A stretch of 64,000 bases of DNA from contig NC_053416.1 in NCBI RefSeq assembly GCF_016859285.1, forward strand, positions 1,018,501 through 1,082,500. Direction: 5' to 3'. Made by a program: the position numbers and the translations under genes. The notes under the pieces were generated by a model that was not told the DNA's origin, searched no databases, and saw nothing but the letters and a program-made list of their open reading frames with translations. The stretch's first letter is position 1, and each line of letters starts with the position of its first letter. Positions 36,901 through 47,989 of the stretch are shown one piece after another. The DNA is from Xiphias gladius. Lineage: Eukaryota > Chordata > Actinopteri > Istiophoriformes > Xiphiidae.

Positions 36901-37483
36901 CAAATCCCCTGGCACCCTGTCCCGAGTTCATGGTTTGTCTCTCCTCGGACCAATGTCTGGAGGTCCTCAGGACTGCTAAACCGGTAGCAACCCACAAGCC
37001 TCGTGGGTCCAGAGACGCGCCGACTCAGTCATCTGACCCTAAAGAGCTGGTCCCTGCTCATTTCTGCCGCATCCAACGCGTGGACTACGAGAACCCACTG
37101 TTCACGCACCATCTGATGAACCCCCGAGCTCGAGATTCGCTGTTGTTACGAGATAGTCGACGCTGGGGGATCATGATGTCGGGGCTCATCGGTGTAGATT
37201 TATAGCCTTGCAGTGAGCAGAGTGACGACACGAAGACACACACAGAGACACCTGTGTGCACGGGAACATACCTGAGGTCTCTGTACATGCTGCTGTGAAT
37301 CGGACGTCCGTTGTCGTACGTACCGACACGTTCATCGTAACACCAGGTGCCGCCGATGTTGTCGGTGAGCTCGAACACCACCGGGGGGGCGAAGCTGTTC
37401 GGATGGGACAGGATGTGTCTGGCCGCACAGAGTCCTGCCGCCCCGGCCCCGACCACCGCCACCCGCCGCAACATCATCCTCAT
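30545..37483 (-). CDS. Flavin-containing monooxygenase, FMO GS-OX type, 433 aa, eight coding exons
   Basis: Coding exons in order: 37272-37483, 36273-36411, 35698-35840, 35415-35467, 34846-34970, 33300-33407, 31826-32035 and 30545-30856, all GT/AG with phases that close to 433 aa. It is an FAD- and NADPH-dependent enzyme that oxygenates soft nucleophiles (N or S). Visible: the FAD-binding GAGAAG at residues 12-17; [26 protein letters not shown]; the FMO signature [11 protein letters not shown] (F-x-G-x3-H-x3-Y, 181-191); an NADPH-site GAKASG at 206-211, where the second Gly of GxGxxG is Lys; and the C-terminal CTGY at 273-276. It is about 100 residues shorter than the mammalian FMO1-5 group and has no hydrophobic membrane tail, so it resembles the enzymes named 'FMO GS-OX-like' in fish and a cytosolic place is likely. 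The start is the first ATG after a (CT)n acceptor ending at 37485-37484. The physiological substrate is unknown. Confidence 0.87.
30868..31160. repeat. (AC)n / (AT)n compound microsatellite
   Basis: About 290 bp of CA dinucleotides (pure around 30891-30941) grading into ATATAT/CATACA units. It lies in the last intron of the flavin monooxygenase gene, directly upstream (in transcript direction) of the final acceptor at 30857. Translations of this region on both strands are open but meaningless. Confidence 0.95.
31190..31741 (+). repeat. LINE (L2/Rex1-like) 3' fragment
   Basis: Plus-strand text at about 31258-31305 translates to a reverse-transcriptase motif like [17 protein letters not shown]. 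It is followed by decayed sequence and by a tail with 'tgtaaagcactttctaagtt', 'gttttgaaaagtggtaggta' and 'aataaagttg', the typical fish LINE 3' end. Frameshifts and a large internal deletion make it dead. It sits in the last intron of the flavin monooxygenase gene, antisense to it. Confidence 0.75.
34337..34830 (+). mobile_element. Deleted Tc1-like DNA transposon
   Basis: The left end 'gtactgtgcaaatgttttag' (34337) and right end 'ttttgcacagtgctgtac' (ending 34830) are inverted repeats. Between them a plus-strand frame resembles the end of a Tc1 DDE transposase: [14 protein letters not shown], then [20 protein letters not shown], where the D and E catalytic positions of the second half are still visible. 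The element is about 0.5 kb, so most of the transposase is missing and it cannot move alone. It is inserted in the flavin monooxygenase intron after coding exon 5, with its right end 15 nt from that exon. Confidence 0.75.
35885..36145. repeat. Dispersed 'CTGCAAC...ATTA' repeat copy
   Basis: This contains 'tcagaagcccaaagtgatgt', 'ggaatttttgcttgaaaaat' and ends 'gacaaatcgttgcagctcta', the best preserved right terminus of the family in this window. It lies in the flavin monooxygenase intron between coding exons 2 and 3. Confidence 0.7.
36745..36975 (-). mobile_element. Decayed Tc1-like transposase fragment
   Basis: The text 'acattacgacc' resembles a Tc1-like terminus. On the minus strand 36788-36871 reads, with frame damage, like the transposase C-terminus ([12 protein letters not shown], then [13 protein letters not shown]). 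It differs from the element at 34337-34830, so two Tc1 lineages have entered this gene. It lies in the intron after coding exon 1. Confidence 0.6.
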
Positions 37484-39148
37484 CCTGAGAGAGAGAGAGA
37501 GCTGCTGAGGTCTTTACTCTGCAACGCCAAAACACCGTCAGCTCAGGGTTACGTTGGACGTGTCAGAGAACGACTGGTTGGGATCAGGGAAAAGGTTTGC
37601 TTCAGATTCAGGGAAGGTGAAACACTTAACGACAGAGAGACAGACCGGCCCCTGCCCACGCGAGCCAAAGTAACAGGGCTTTAAACTACAGGCTGGAAGC
37701 CTCGTGTACCAGGGGCAGGGCCAGAGGGTTGGCACAGGCCCCCCCGGGATATGACTGGCCATCCCTGGCGCCCCCCACCAGAGTAAGAAGGTGGTAGGTG
37801 GTGGGCCTGTTAGAATCAGAACCTCTGTATGAAGTGACTGGTGACATTTCTTGTTGGAAAGTCAATGAAACGACCACAGACAACGAGGCAGTGCCATTTA
37901 CCTGTTGTCATTTGCAATTAATAAACCGTAAACTTTATTAACAGCTACAGTCGTCAGCGAACTTACTTGCACTGACTGATATACAGACGGACAGTGGTGG
38001 AATGTAACTGAGTACATTTACTAAAGTACTGTTCTTAAGTAAAGTACCTCAGATTTCTTTTCACGCCTCGTTATACCTCTGCTCCGCCACATTTCAGAGG
38101 GAAGTATTGTGCTTTTTTACTGCGCTGCGTTTATCTGACAACTGAGAAAATGGCTTGGAAACCATCGTGATCATCTCTGGTCTCATGTCTCGTGGTTCCA
38201 GCTTTTCAAAGGTAAACCTGCCGCTCCTCCCTCTGAAAATGGGCGTAATCATTTTGATGTTTGACGGTTGGCTGGACTGAACAAACTGAGTGAAGGTGTC
38301 ACTCTGGGCTCTGGGTAGCCGTGAAGGCATTTCTCACTGGTTCCTTCATTTCAACAAACCAAACGAATGATTAGTCGAGAAAAATGATCAGCAAATCAGC
38401 TCTCGATAAAAATAATTTCAGGCTTGCAGTCCAATATAAACGTTGAATATTAGCTCCACTTCAACCAGCTACAGTCATACTCCAATGATGTGATACACAA
38501 GAGCATAAAAGGCACAGGGATCATTTTTCTGCACTGAGTCCTTTTAATACTTTTACCAAACTAAGGTTATAGATGCAGGACTTCTACTCCAAAGTATGTT
38601 TACAGTGACTTGTCAGTGCTTTCACTGAAGTCAAGGGTCTGAGTTCTTCCTCCACCAGTGCAGGTGGATTAGACATGAACATTAGGACTAGAAAAATCTT
38701 ACCAGGTGTAGTGAACTTCACACCTGTCGGTTTATGAGTAACCACTGTCAGTCAGTGCGGATCCAGTCTGGACTCTGACCCGCTGAGAGATTCAACACCG
38801 CCAAGATAAAACCTGTTCATTTAATTTGCAGTTTTTTTTTTTTTTGGGGGGGGATTTTCATCGTTGTTCAGAGAAGCAGGTTTAACAAAACACAGAGTAG
38901 GTCAACAAAACGACCTTATCTCAAAGATTGAATGATTCCTGTTAATCGATATTTTGATTAAATCTTGACGATCATCACCTAGGTGAACTGTAACGATCGT
39001 AAACTGCGCATGCTCACATAAAACGGCAAGAAACTTTTTCTTTTTGTGAAACCTAGCTAGCGACAAAGTCCGCTACACATCTAGATTAACACACTCACTT
39101 TCATAAATTCATCAACTACGCATCACTGATCAATAAGGTAAACGTTAC
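37484..39148. other. Probable 5' intron of the flavin monooxygenase gene
   Basis: It runs from the acceptor at 37484 up to a possible leader-exon donor at 39148. It contains a (GA)n tract (37488-37503; CT-rich in the transcript, serving as pyrimidine tract) and a dispersed repeat at 37994-38660. No coding sequence is visible. Confidence 0.4.
37994..38660. repeat. Dispersed 'gtggtggaa...aagtacttaag' repeat
   Basis: The left end 'agtggtggaatgtaactgag' and right end 'cttcctccaccagtg' are inverted matches. The interior holds 'agtacatttactaaagtact' and 'ctccgccacatttcagaggg'. I know this family as one of the commonest in percomorph genomes, probably a nonautonomous DNA transposon. Other copies lie at 39425-39920 and 53262-53460, with fragments near 2.4, 3.2 and 47.0 kb. 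Confidence 0.65.
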
Positions 39149-39340
39149 CGCAGTTCCGGCGTCCAGACGGTCGGCGGCGGACGCCAGGGAAACGCCGCTG
39201 ACACGCAGAGCGACCTACTCGGCGAGGGGCTGGACCGTTGACGCCGTAGCACCGTTACAGCCAAGCGCGACGCCGGATGTGTAGCGGCGAGAAACGTCCG
39301 GGTGGCGGACGACTTCCGACAACAGTCCTTCAGAGTAAAA
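39149..39340 (-). promoter_or_regulatory. Possible promoter and noncoding first exon of the flavin monooxygenase gene
   Basis: A GC- and CpG-rich island in AT-rich surroundings. On the minus strand it ends in a donor-like GTAACG at 39148-39143. It is the only such island upstream of the monooxygenase coding start. The start of transcription cannot be placed from sequence alone. Confidence 0.35.
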
Positions 39341-39424
39341 CCACGAGTCAAAATAAAGCTCAGCGTTACACAAAAGCTGCGCTTATTCTACTCTCAGCCT
39401 CAGAAAAAACACATTATTACTAAT

Positions 39425-39920
39425 AAAGAGTGACGAAGTAACTAAGTACATTTACTCCAGTACTTACCTCAGTACATTTCTGAGGTAAATATTGTACTTT
39501 TTACTGCTCTACATTTGTCTTCATTTGACAGCTTCACTACTTACTTTTCAGATTAAGACAAAATACAGCCAAAAAAATATATATTGTATTATGTGTATTA
39601 TATGATTAAACCACCCAGCAGTATTTAAAGTAATTACAATTAGCTCCACGTTTACCAGCCGCAATATTAAAGCGATGAACACATGAATGCATTAATAATT
39701 ATAATTCAATTGTATAATATTTATTATTCTGAAAGGGGAAACTCTGCATATGAGTACTTTTGCTTTTGGTAATTTGAGTATATGTTGATGCTTGTACTTC
39801 TCTACTTCTCTGCTCTACTACAGTAAATCCATGAATGCAGGACTTTTACTTGTAACAGCTTTTTTACACCGTGGTTCATATATTTTGTAGATGTTCAGAG
39901 TACGTCTTCCACCACTGTTG
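39425..39920. repeat. Dispersed 'gtggtggaa...aagtacttaag' repeat
   Basis: This contains 'gtaactaagtacatttactc', 'acttacctcagtacatttct', 'gaatgcaggacttttacttg' and ends 'gtcttccaccactg'. It is a second, longer copy of the family at 37994-38660. Confidence 0.65.
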
Positions 39921-41988
39921 CTCAAGCATTTTAGCATGATTTTCTTTTCTTCAAATAAATCTATGAAAGACTAAGAATAACTGCTCCATCAATGAAATGC
40001 ATGCATAGACACATTACATACATAAATGGCGAGATAAATACACAATTTGATGAATACAGTAAAAATTGAAATGAATACATAAACAAATAAATGCATCAAC
40101 ACATGTCGACTGTTCTGTTTTTGAGGCCCTATAATACTGTGGTATATCTGTGTGCCCCGTAGTAATTTGTGTAAGAAAAAGAAGATACACAACGTGAGTT
40201 ATTATTAGTCTTTGTGATATCGACAAACACAACGAAAAGATAAAAAACGTTAAAGCTGCATTTACAACCATATAACACCAACAATGTGAATGAGCACCGT
40301 CGACACCAGTCAGGACACGGTTAGCTAAAGCTCTTTCTGCTTAACTTGCTGTAAAATATTAAATATTTCAAAAATCGAAGGAAACCATAAAACTTCAAAT
40401 CTCAAGTATTTTATTAAAAAGAAGGGGAACAGTGTAGAATTAGACATGAGGAAGGAAGGAAAACAAAAGCGAATCTGTTCTTGTCTGAGCAATGTTTGTT
40501 GCACTTTTGTTTATATATCCAGCAAGTCCATTTTTGTCAGATTCTCTCACTGTGGTCTGTGGTTTTACCATCTGTAACAACTTGAAATGTTGATTCTTCC
40601 ATTTAAAAGTTACCACTATCGTCACAGTCTGCAGCTGTTTTAGGTTAATGCCTTCAGGGATGTGTTTAGATTGCCTGCATGTAAAACAAACAGGAAAGGA
40701 AAGGAAACTGCACTTTTGGCATTTCTTAACATAATATGAGCCTTTGTGGTGTTGGATGTTGTTGTCCAGACTGACCACAGTCATTAATCCTTCTGCATTT
40801 TAACTCTCTCTGATTGCCCCTTGAGGCACGAATGAATGATTTTGCCTCGAATTGTGTGACGATGACCTTGGAGATAGAATTTTTCTTTCAAAAAGGTTTA
40901 ACTAACTTTACGCTCTTCATAAACAGAAATGATAATGTCACAGTCTAAGCTTCATACGTGTTAAGTTGTCGACCCTGATCCAGGACTGTGCAGTATACGG
41001 TCCTGGACTACTATTTCCCGAACTTTACAGTCACAGATCCACTATTAACTCACTATAGTGCAGTGTTTATCAACGTCTGTGTTACCAGCTCTAACTCCTC
41101 CTGTGGACACTCGTCAGTGGAGGCTGCTGGATGAACAGATGATGAATGACAACACAGTAAAACACAGCTGGAATAATAGAAAATATTCATAGGTAATGTT
41201 ATGACTGCTGACAAATACTTTAAATTAATAAACACTTTATAGTGTAATATTAAGCAGCATTAAGGACAATTTAGTCTGTTATAAATCATTCATTAAAATG
41301 TTTATATACTGCTTAGAAATGCTAAACAAGGGGATTTAAAGTAAAGTGTTACAGATTCTTAACAGAGAAAGTTGAAAGTAAGAGCTCATCGAATGGCAGG
41401 AAATCTGGGAGTGAAATGTTGGAGCCAGGCGAGATCCGTACAGCCCTGGATCATCTTTCCTCTGCTGGTGTCGTTCTGTTTCAGGTGAACGCACGAGGGA
41501 AACACGGAAGGTTTTCAACAGCAGACTTCCTCACTGCTGCCGAGGTTTAGTGCCACTGGAGAGTTCACAAATAAACCGATTCCATGTATTTAATGAAATT
41601 CCCAACATAATAAACTCTACTGGGTGAGGATCCACACAAAGTTTGAGTAAATAATCTGACTTCATCTCATCACAGATTTATCAGTGTCGGTCTATATGTC
41701 AGCTGATCAGTGTCCACCTGAGAGCACTGACAAGTTGATTTTTACACTGTAAAACGTCCCAATCAGTACATGTCGTGCTCACAGTTCTGTAATACCCACA
41801 TTTTAAAAAAGACCATTATCAAAAATATTTATGTTTATGTACAAAAAAGAAAACTGGCTGATATGTTGAAGTCAGGCTATTTTCCATTAACTCTCACACA
41901 TTGATATAAGCCTCCAAAATCCAGCACCAGTTGAGCTACAATCCAGGCGTTCCCGCGTAAACGCCTCCTCCCACCTCCAGTGGCATCA
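39921..41988. other. Intergenic region or med31 3' UTR
   Basis: AT-rich sequence downstream of the med31 stop. A minus-strand AATAAA at 40415-40410 could be its poly(A) signal, implying a 1.6-kb 3' UTR. A dispersed repeat occupies 41030-41345. The short ORFs have no recognisable content. Confidence 0.4.
41030..41345 (-). repeat. Dispersed repeat, inverted partner of 55875-56180
   Basis: Read on the minus strand it gives 'gttcatccagcagcctccac', 'ggaggagttagagctggtaa' and 'cagacgttgataaacactg'. This matches plus-strand sequence at about 56080-56145 ('...ggaggagttggagccggtg...gagacgctgataaacactg'). Confidence 0.7.
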
Positions 41989-44900
41989 TCACTTGGCGGC
42001 AGCGTTCCCGTGCGGCGGCTGCTGCGGCTGCTGCTGCTGATCGGCCAGCGCCTGCTGCAGCCGGGTGCGTTTCCTGGAGTAGTGCTGCCAGTGCAGCAGC
42101 TGCTGCTCGTCGATGAACTTGGCGCACTGAGCGTTGACCAGCTCCTTCCTGAAGTGTTCGTACTGCAGCAGCTCCAGCATGTGCAGGCAGTGAGGATACC
42201 TGCGGAGGGAGAGGACAGGGGGAAGTTAAGCAGCAGGAAGTCAGGGTCTGTACTGTTAAAAGTTTAAAAAAAATTAAAATTAAAATTCTTCACTTTTACT
42301 CTCAAACTGTAGAAGGAAAACTATTTATCAAAGCCTGGACAGTAATCATACATAAAACCCAAACTCAGACTAAAATATCTCTCAGTTGATGCACGTGTTC
42401 ATTCTGATTGTGTCCAGCTAACATCTTATAATTTACAAAATCCCCAAACTACAGTTATGAACAGTGATAGGGAAAAGAGACACGACCGGTTAAACTACAT
42501 TTTCCAGTAACTTTTGGGTAGTTATTTTTGAATGGCCTTAAAACAGCTGCTGACTGTACTTTTTAATCCAACAAACAGGAAGAAACGGTGCATTTGTTGG
42601 GGACTATTTTCAGCTGCGGATTAAACCACATTTGATGCTCTAGTGAGTATTTCGGTGTGTGGGGGACTGAGTCTGAATAAACTACAGTGTGACTCACTGA
42701 TGAGTTTTTAATAGTCTGGGAACAATGGAGCTCTGTGGCTCAGAGGAATCGGATGCATCAGGCTTTGATACACACGCTGTACCTGCTGGTACGAGACGTT
42801 CAGTGTTGGTTTGAGTCTGCACATGGGATTTGTTGACAAAACAAAACAAAAAACAAATACAGAATCTCTCTGCACTTATCCTCTAACAGAGAACATGTTA
42901 AAATACAGCAGGTTGTCTTACTTGAGGAACTTGGCGTACTCCGGCTCCTTCCAGTACAGCAGGTACTTCAGGTAGTTAATGAAGTGCCTCTCTCTCAGGT
43001 AACCTCTCTGAGCCAAAACTGGAGGCACAAAAAACAAACACAGGAGGTCAGGGGCTGTACCATGAAGAGACTTCAACTGAAGCCTAGTCCGGCTCTCTCT
43101 GGGTTATCTGACTCCACTGAATCTCACATAACCGGGGTGACGAAGCTGTTAACTCTGGCTTTACTGATCCAGCTACGAATGTGTTCATGTGAGAGGAGGA
43201 GGAGTTATTTATTACAAGCAGAATGAAGAACTTAATATGAAGCGAGATAAAAATATGATCACGTAACCAGACTTTAATAAGAAGCAGTAGAAACACTACA
43301 AGTCGTTTACAAACACTACAGGAAGGTGAAGCTTATTTTAGTGTGCTACATGACGATGTTAAAATTGACCAAAAACTTACATTTGAGCTCATTTTCCAAC
43401 ACCAATGACGAGTAGGCGCCTTCAGTTACTTCAAAAGTCACAAAGCACTGAACAGCAAGCACTGTCCTGTGGAAACACTTCCATCGTCGTCTGCCCTAAT
43501 TGCAGCGCGTTTGTCTGTTTGGTTGTGTTGTGCGCGTTTGCAGCGCATGCGTTGTTAATCTGCCTCTGTTTTGTCTCTTTGCGTGCGTTTTCTCGAGCTG
43601 CAGTGCGCTGAGCTCTCTGGGTCACCGTAGAGTGGGGACCAGAGGCTTCTCTGTGCTCAGCCGCCTAGCTACAGTCTAATAGTCTGCATGTGAGGCATTT
43701 AGGGCACATCCGTAAATTGTAGTTACAGGAAATAACCTTGCTTACGGTCTGCCTCCCTGAACTACGTGAGTCTCTGCAGGCACATCGGTGACACGACGCA
43801 CCGCCCACCACCCCAAGTGAGCTCTCGACCTGTGGTTAATACTGCGTGGCTTCGTTTAACGAAGAAAGGTGACGACAGTGCTCGTTGTAACGTCTGTAAA
43901 ATGGTTATTTCATGTAAGAGTTAGAAACACCAGATATATGCTTAAAAGCGCTTAAATTCCAGGAATGCCATGTATTTGACACTAAGCACGTGTGCCACCG
44001 CTTCCCAACCGAGCCGCACGTCCGCTACCAAGGGTGAATATCCTGTGTTACAATAACATTAGAGTCACACAAGTGTGTTTAGCAGATTTTTTCTTTGAAT
44101 AAGACGAATGCTGTAATAACATTCTCTCAGTTGATAAAAAAAAAACCTGTGCAGGCCCCCTTCCCCTCTTGTCAATTCTCATTCCTTCATAAAACCACAG
44201 TAACATTAGCTGGTGCGTGCTGTCACTCACAGTTCAGGTAGTTTGGGTTGGCCAAACACTGGATGAACTCCAGCTCCGACTGGAAACGGTTCCTGGCCTG
44301 CTCCTCTGGACCAGAAAACACACACAGCAACAGTTTAACAGTTAAATAACATTCAGCAGCAACGTGACGAGGAACACAGGCAGATTTAGAGAAACAATTC
44401 TAACAGCACTTTAAAAAAAAAATTAAAAAATGAAATAAATATTTGGGTCCACTCTAGTTGTGAAATATTCTTTTATATAAACAATTCTCAGTCTGTTTCA
44501 TGTAGTAAGTCGGTTTTAATGAACACTGCACATCTAGTTTTCTACCACAGAACACAGGCCCGGGAAAGTGCTTTTCACATCAGACATCGCACCAGACTCT
44601 ATTAAAATATCTAGCAATTTAACGCTGTTATGTTCATCAGCAGAATACTGGAGGCACGTAATCACGAATCAGTTTCACGATTAAGTGAATTTACCGGTTA
44701 ACTGAACGGGATGACGATTTGAAGAGTCAGCCTCAGTTAATCAGAAACTGTCTTAGGTCATGCTCAAACAAACATATAGATGTGTCCATCAAGACGGATG
44801 TTCTTAACTGAAAAAAATTCTAATGCAGTTCGGAATTATTTTGTCTCCGTACAAGCAAATAGGCAGTTATGCCTATTGACAAAAGCCTAGTAAAGCAGCT

Positions 44901-45463
44901 AAAACGATGACAATAGCTAAATATCTGTGTAACAGTGCCTTCACTAACATGTTGAATCGTGTAGTTATATATATTAAAATCACGTAACTAATAAATCCCT
45001 TTGAACAAACAGACCTGAGCGCATTACCCGAACTCCATTCAAAAATCTGACAATTTAATTCCGTTTTGGTTATCAGTGGAATACTACAAATTCCAATTTA
45101 CCACCCAAGTAAAGAATCGTGTGATTCACCAAGCTGCACTTAATTTTAGTGGGACGCAAAAATTAAACCATCACACGTTCAGATGGTGCAAGATGTCTGT
45201 AGTACACCACATGAATGTATTATTTTAAATGTTGAAATGCCAATGGGGAATCATGTTTGCCGAATTCAAGAGTCGGTCTCATCGACACAGAAAACGTCTT
45301 CAGTCATTTCGAAAACAGGCATTTACGGTTTAAAACATCTGAAGCCGACATAACTTTGAGTGATTTATTAACGGAGTTTCGTCGTTTGCATACAGGACTT
45401 AAGCTAGCAAGCTAATATCAGCGAGCCAAGCGGCTAAAATTACGGTTACAAACCTGTTTCCAT
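41989..45463 (-). CDS. med31: Mediator of RNA polymerase II transcription subunit 31, 130 aa, four coding exons
   Basis: Exons 45454-45463, 44231-44305, 42922-43018 and 41989-42199 join in frame to 130 aa. The family's most conserved parts are present and uninterrupted: [79 protein letters not shown] and [16 protein letters not shown]. They match human MED31 almost residue for residue. The protein belongs to the Mediator middle module, which bridges gene-specific activators and RNA polymerase II in the nucleus. Only the first three residues (MET) and one base come from exon 1, as in a typical vertebrate med31. The C-terminus after [18 protein letters not shown] is a Gln/Pro-rich tail of no known function. 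Its neighbour slc13a5 and the shared strand agree with human 17p13. Confidence 0.96.
43440..43640. repeat. Possible dispersed repeat in med31 intron 2
   Basis: A CG-containing segment with repeated 'gtttgcagcgc' words, ending 'gagctgcagtgcgctgagct'. It looks foreign to its AT-rich intron and I think similar text is repeated in other fish genomes. The short ORFs here have no domain. Confidence 0.3.
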
Positions 45464-45670
45464 GGCGCGGGCTCCGGGCAGATACGGTCGTGAATTAAAA
45501 TAAAAGATAACACTGTTAACTGTTAAACTAAATTACGAACAAAGAAAGGTCTGAGCGTCAGTCTTTGTTGCTGTTCCATCACCGCCATCAACACTGCGCA
45601 GCCATATTTGCCAAAGCGAATCCTCTTCTTCGTCTTCGTTTGAATGGCGAATTGTGACGAGGCGGAGCGT
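45464..45670 (-). promoter_or_regulatory. med31 5' UTR and promoter region
   Basis: Sequence just upstream of the med31 ATG includes, on the minus strand, AATATGGCTGCGCAG (about 45610-45596), close to the YY1 site seen at many housekeeping promoters. The exact start is not visible. Confidence 0.4.
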
Positions 45671-45799
45671 TAGCGCCACCAGCTGTCATGTTACGGAATC
45701 CTTCTGTTTTCCAGTCAGTCCTGTTTGTCGAAAACGGCTGTTTTAAGGTCCAGGTGTTTGATCCCCTTAAGTTCCAGCTTCTTCCTTAATAACTGCCTT

Positions 45800-46589
45800 T
45801 TATTTGTACATTTGGGACAAACAAAGATTAACATGTTCCACAGTCTCTGCTGAAGCAGGCTCACTTTCCATTTGGATGCTTTCCCATAAGAGTAAGGCTG
45901 AGTTTAACTGAGTGTGTCCCAGGCTACTCACCGGTGGCCACCCCACTCCTTCCTCCAGCTGGATCTGACACAAGTACCTGCCTTTACGAGCTTCGTCCCA
46001 TAACCTCTGCCGCTGGAAGGGTTTTGTTTCTGTTGTACTCACTGACAAGAGCAATTCTACCATTCAGATCTAATATTTCCCTCATTTCAACCCCTGCATG
46101 AGCTGGTACCCGAAACGACTGCACATCTATTCCCAACCTGACAATTCTATATAAGAACCGGTGTATTTCATAAAGATTATCCACTGCAGAGCTGATGTAA
46201 TAGCCATCATTTTCTACTGAATATAGCGCCACTACTCTGGAACAGTAAAAGGCACAACTTGTTTCGCCACTGTCCAGGTTTTTGTACCCACTAAACTGAT
46301 CGTATTTTCTGCCTGAATGTATTTGATCCGATATAGAAGAATCTGTTGTTATCTGCTGTTCATTCTCAGACAGGAAGACATTTGACAACAAACCCCAAAC
46401 ATATACAAAGCAAACTGGGGGAAGATATTCTAAATGTGCTGGTACAGACGGGGTGAAGAAGGACGGTAAAGGAAGAAATGCAACAACCCCCTTGTAGGAA
46501 ACACACCAGAACAAGTTCACAGGGAAGAGACACTTGACATTAAACCTCAAAATAATAACTGAGACATGAGGTGAAAGAAGACGAAACAA
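45800..46589 (-). mobile_element. Decayed LINE fragment: RNase H and C-terminal region
   Basis: Two overlapping minus-strand frames (46589-45984, then 46063-45800) read as one broken protein. The first contains a decayed RNase H-like segment, with RFLYRIVRLGIDVQSFRVPA followed by HAGVE, compared with the usual WVPAHVGVEGNE of LINE RNase H domains. The second continues with WDEARKGRYLCQIQ, then LGHTQLNSAL and AETVEHVNL, the usual tail order (GHT...L, then TVEH). A frameshift separates them, and catalytic acidic residues of RNase H are not recognisable. It is dead. Confidence 0.65.
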
Positions 46590-47481
46590 AGATCTGATTC
46601 AAAGATTTGGCTTTTTTTTTTTTCTTTAACTTTTCTCAAAAATATTGGATCATTTTACCTCTTTGAACCTAAAACAGTAATTGAAACAGAAGCATGTGAG
46701 ACGTTTAGGTGCGAAATGTCTCTGTGGTGGAACTGATACCAACTCATAGACGTCTGAGATGTGAGTAATACACACTGATTTTTTTCTTTTTCACTTGGAA
46801 GCCAAAAAGACCGACAGCCACAGTTTTAAATCTTAACAATATCTTGTATTTTAAGAGCGTCTCGTTTGTTTTTAGTTTAAAATCTTAATCTTCAAAATGA
46901 CCAGTAAGTAAAGATGTGAGATAAATGTAGTGCATTAAAAGGTACAATATTTCCCTCTGAAATGTAGAAAAGTATATGGCAGCATAGACTGTAAATACTC
47001 AAACTGCAGTAACCTAAAACTTGTACTTAAGTAGAGGACTTCAGCAAATGTTTCCTAACGTGTTAGCCACCAAGTAACAGCGTGTCAGATTCTGTACTAC
47101 AGCTGCCACCATCTTACCTTAATGGAAAACGCAAAAAAAGTGGACGAAAAGCAGCTTCAGTCTTATGTTTAAGATTAAAACCTGGTTTGGTTCGAAGTAA
47201 GACAGTGTACCCATGATATCTACCAAAATAAAAGCCTGTCATTACTTGCACTCACTGCTTCTCTTATTCAACCAAAGGATTGTTGACGCACATTTTCTGA
47301 AAGATCAGATTTTATCAACACCTAATAAAACTGTTAGCAACAAGGTGATACAAAACTCTGGAAGTTAACGTATGTACAGTACACATTCATTCACTTACAT
47401 AAAAACTGTGTTACCAAATAAAACTCATATGTTTAAATAGAAAACAATACAAAACATACAACACATATATTCTCTAATCAC

Positions 47482-47607
47482 TTAAAAATAATTCCAATTC
47501 ACAGGGATAAGACTTGTTGGCATCTCGTCGGGACAGAAAAGTTCCTCGATCAGTGAAGTCCTGGTGTAGTCTGTCCACTGATCTAGAGTCAGTTTCCCAA
47601 GTAACAA
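47482..47607 (-). CDS. Unassigned candidate terminal exon, 41 codons
   Basis: On the minus strand a good acceptor (TTTTTATTTACAG, ending 47608) opens 41 codons that stop with TAA at 47484-47482. The peptide has mixed, protein-like composition (it contains LDQWTDYTRTSLIEELFCPD and ends PVNWNYF). I do not recognise it, no upstream exon is evident, and no clear AATAAA follows. It could be the last exon of a small gene, a relic of a lost gene, part of a transposon, or chance. Confidence 0.25.
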   Translation of the reverse strand: MLLGKLTLDQWTDYTRTSLIEELFCPDEMPTSLIPVNWNYF

Positions 47608-47989
47608 CTGTAAATAAAAACCCCGCCAAAGAAAAAGTGTAATGATTAAAGAAAAAAACTGTTTTGTCAGTTGTTGTAATTATTAAACCTTTCTCAGGTT
47701 TTGATTTGTGAGGTGAAGGTTCGTTGCTTTACGGAGAAACTACCTGTAAATTCTGAGATGTTAGATTTTATTTTCCTCAGCTGAAGAGAACCAGAACTTT
47801 ATTTGAACTAGGCTGATTTATAGTTATATTTGATCATTAGCCTCCCTGTTTTCTGGTCTGCTCTTGGTTTAATTGTCCGTAAACTAAGCCTTACTTCCTC
47901 CATGTTTACCTGCTGTGTTGATATATTCTGTATAATGTAACTAATTAATCGGTAGGACAGACTCACATCACATTCTTTTTAAGACCGAT

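Noticed and set aside
37085-37270. Extension of the monooxygenase first coding exon frame past residue 70.
   Set aside because: A consensus donor (AG|GTATGT) at 37271 and the exact fit of the next exon ([11 protein letters not shown]) show that the exon ends at 37272.
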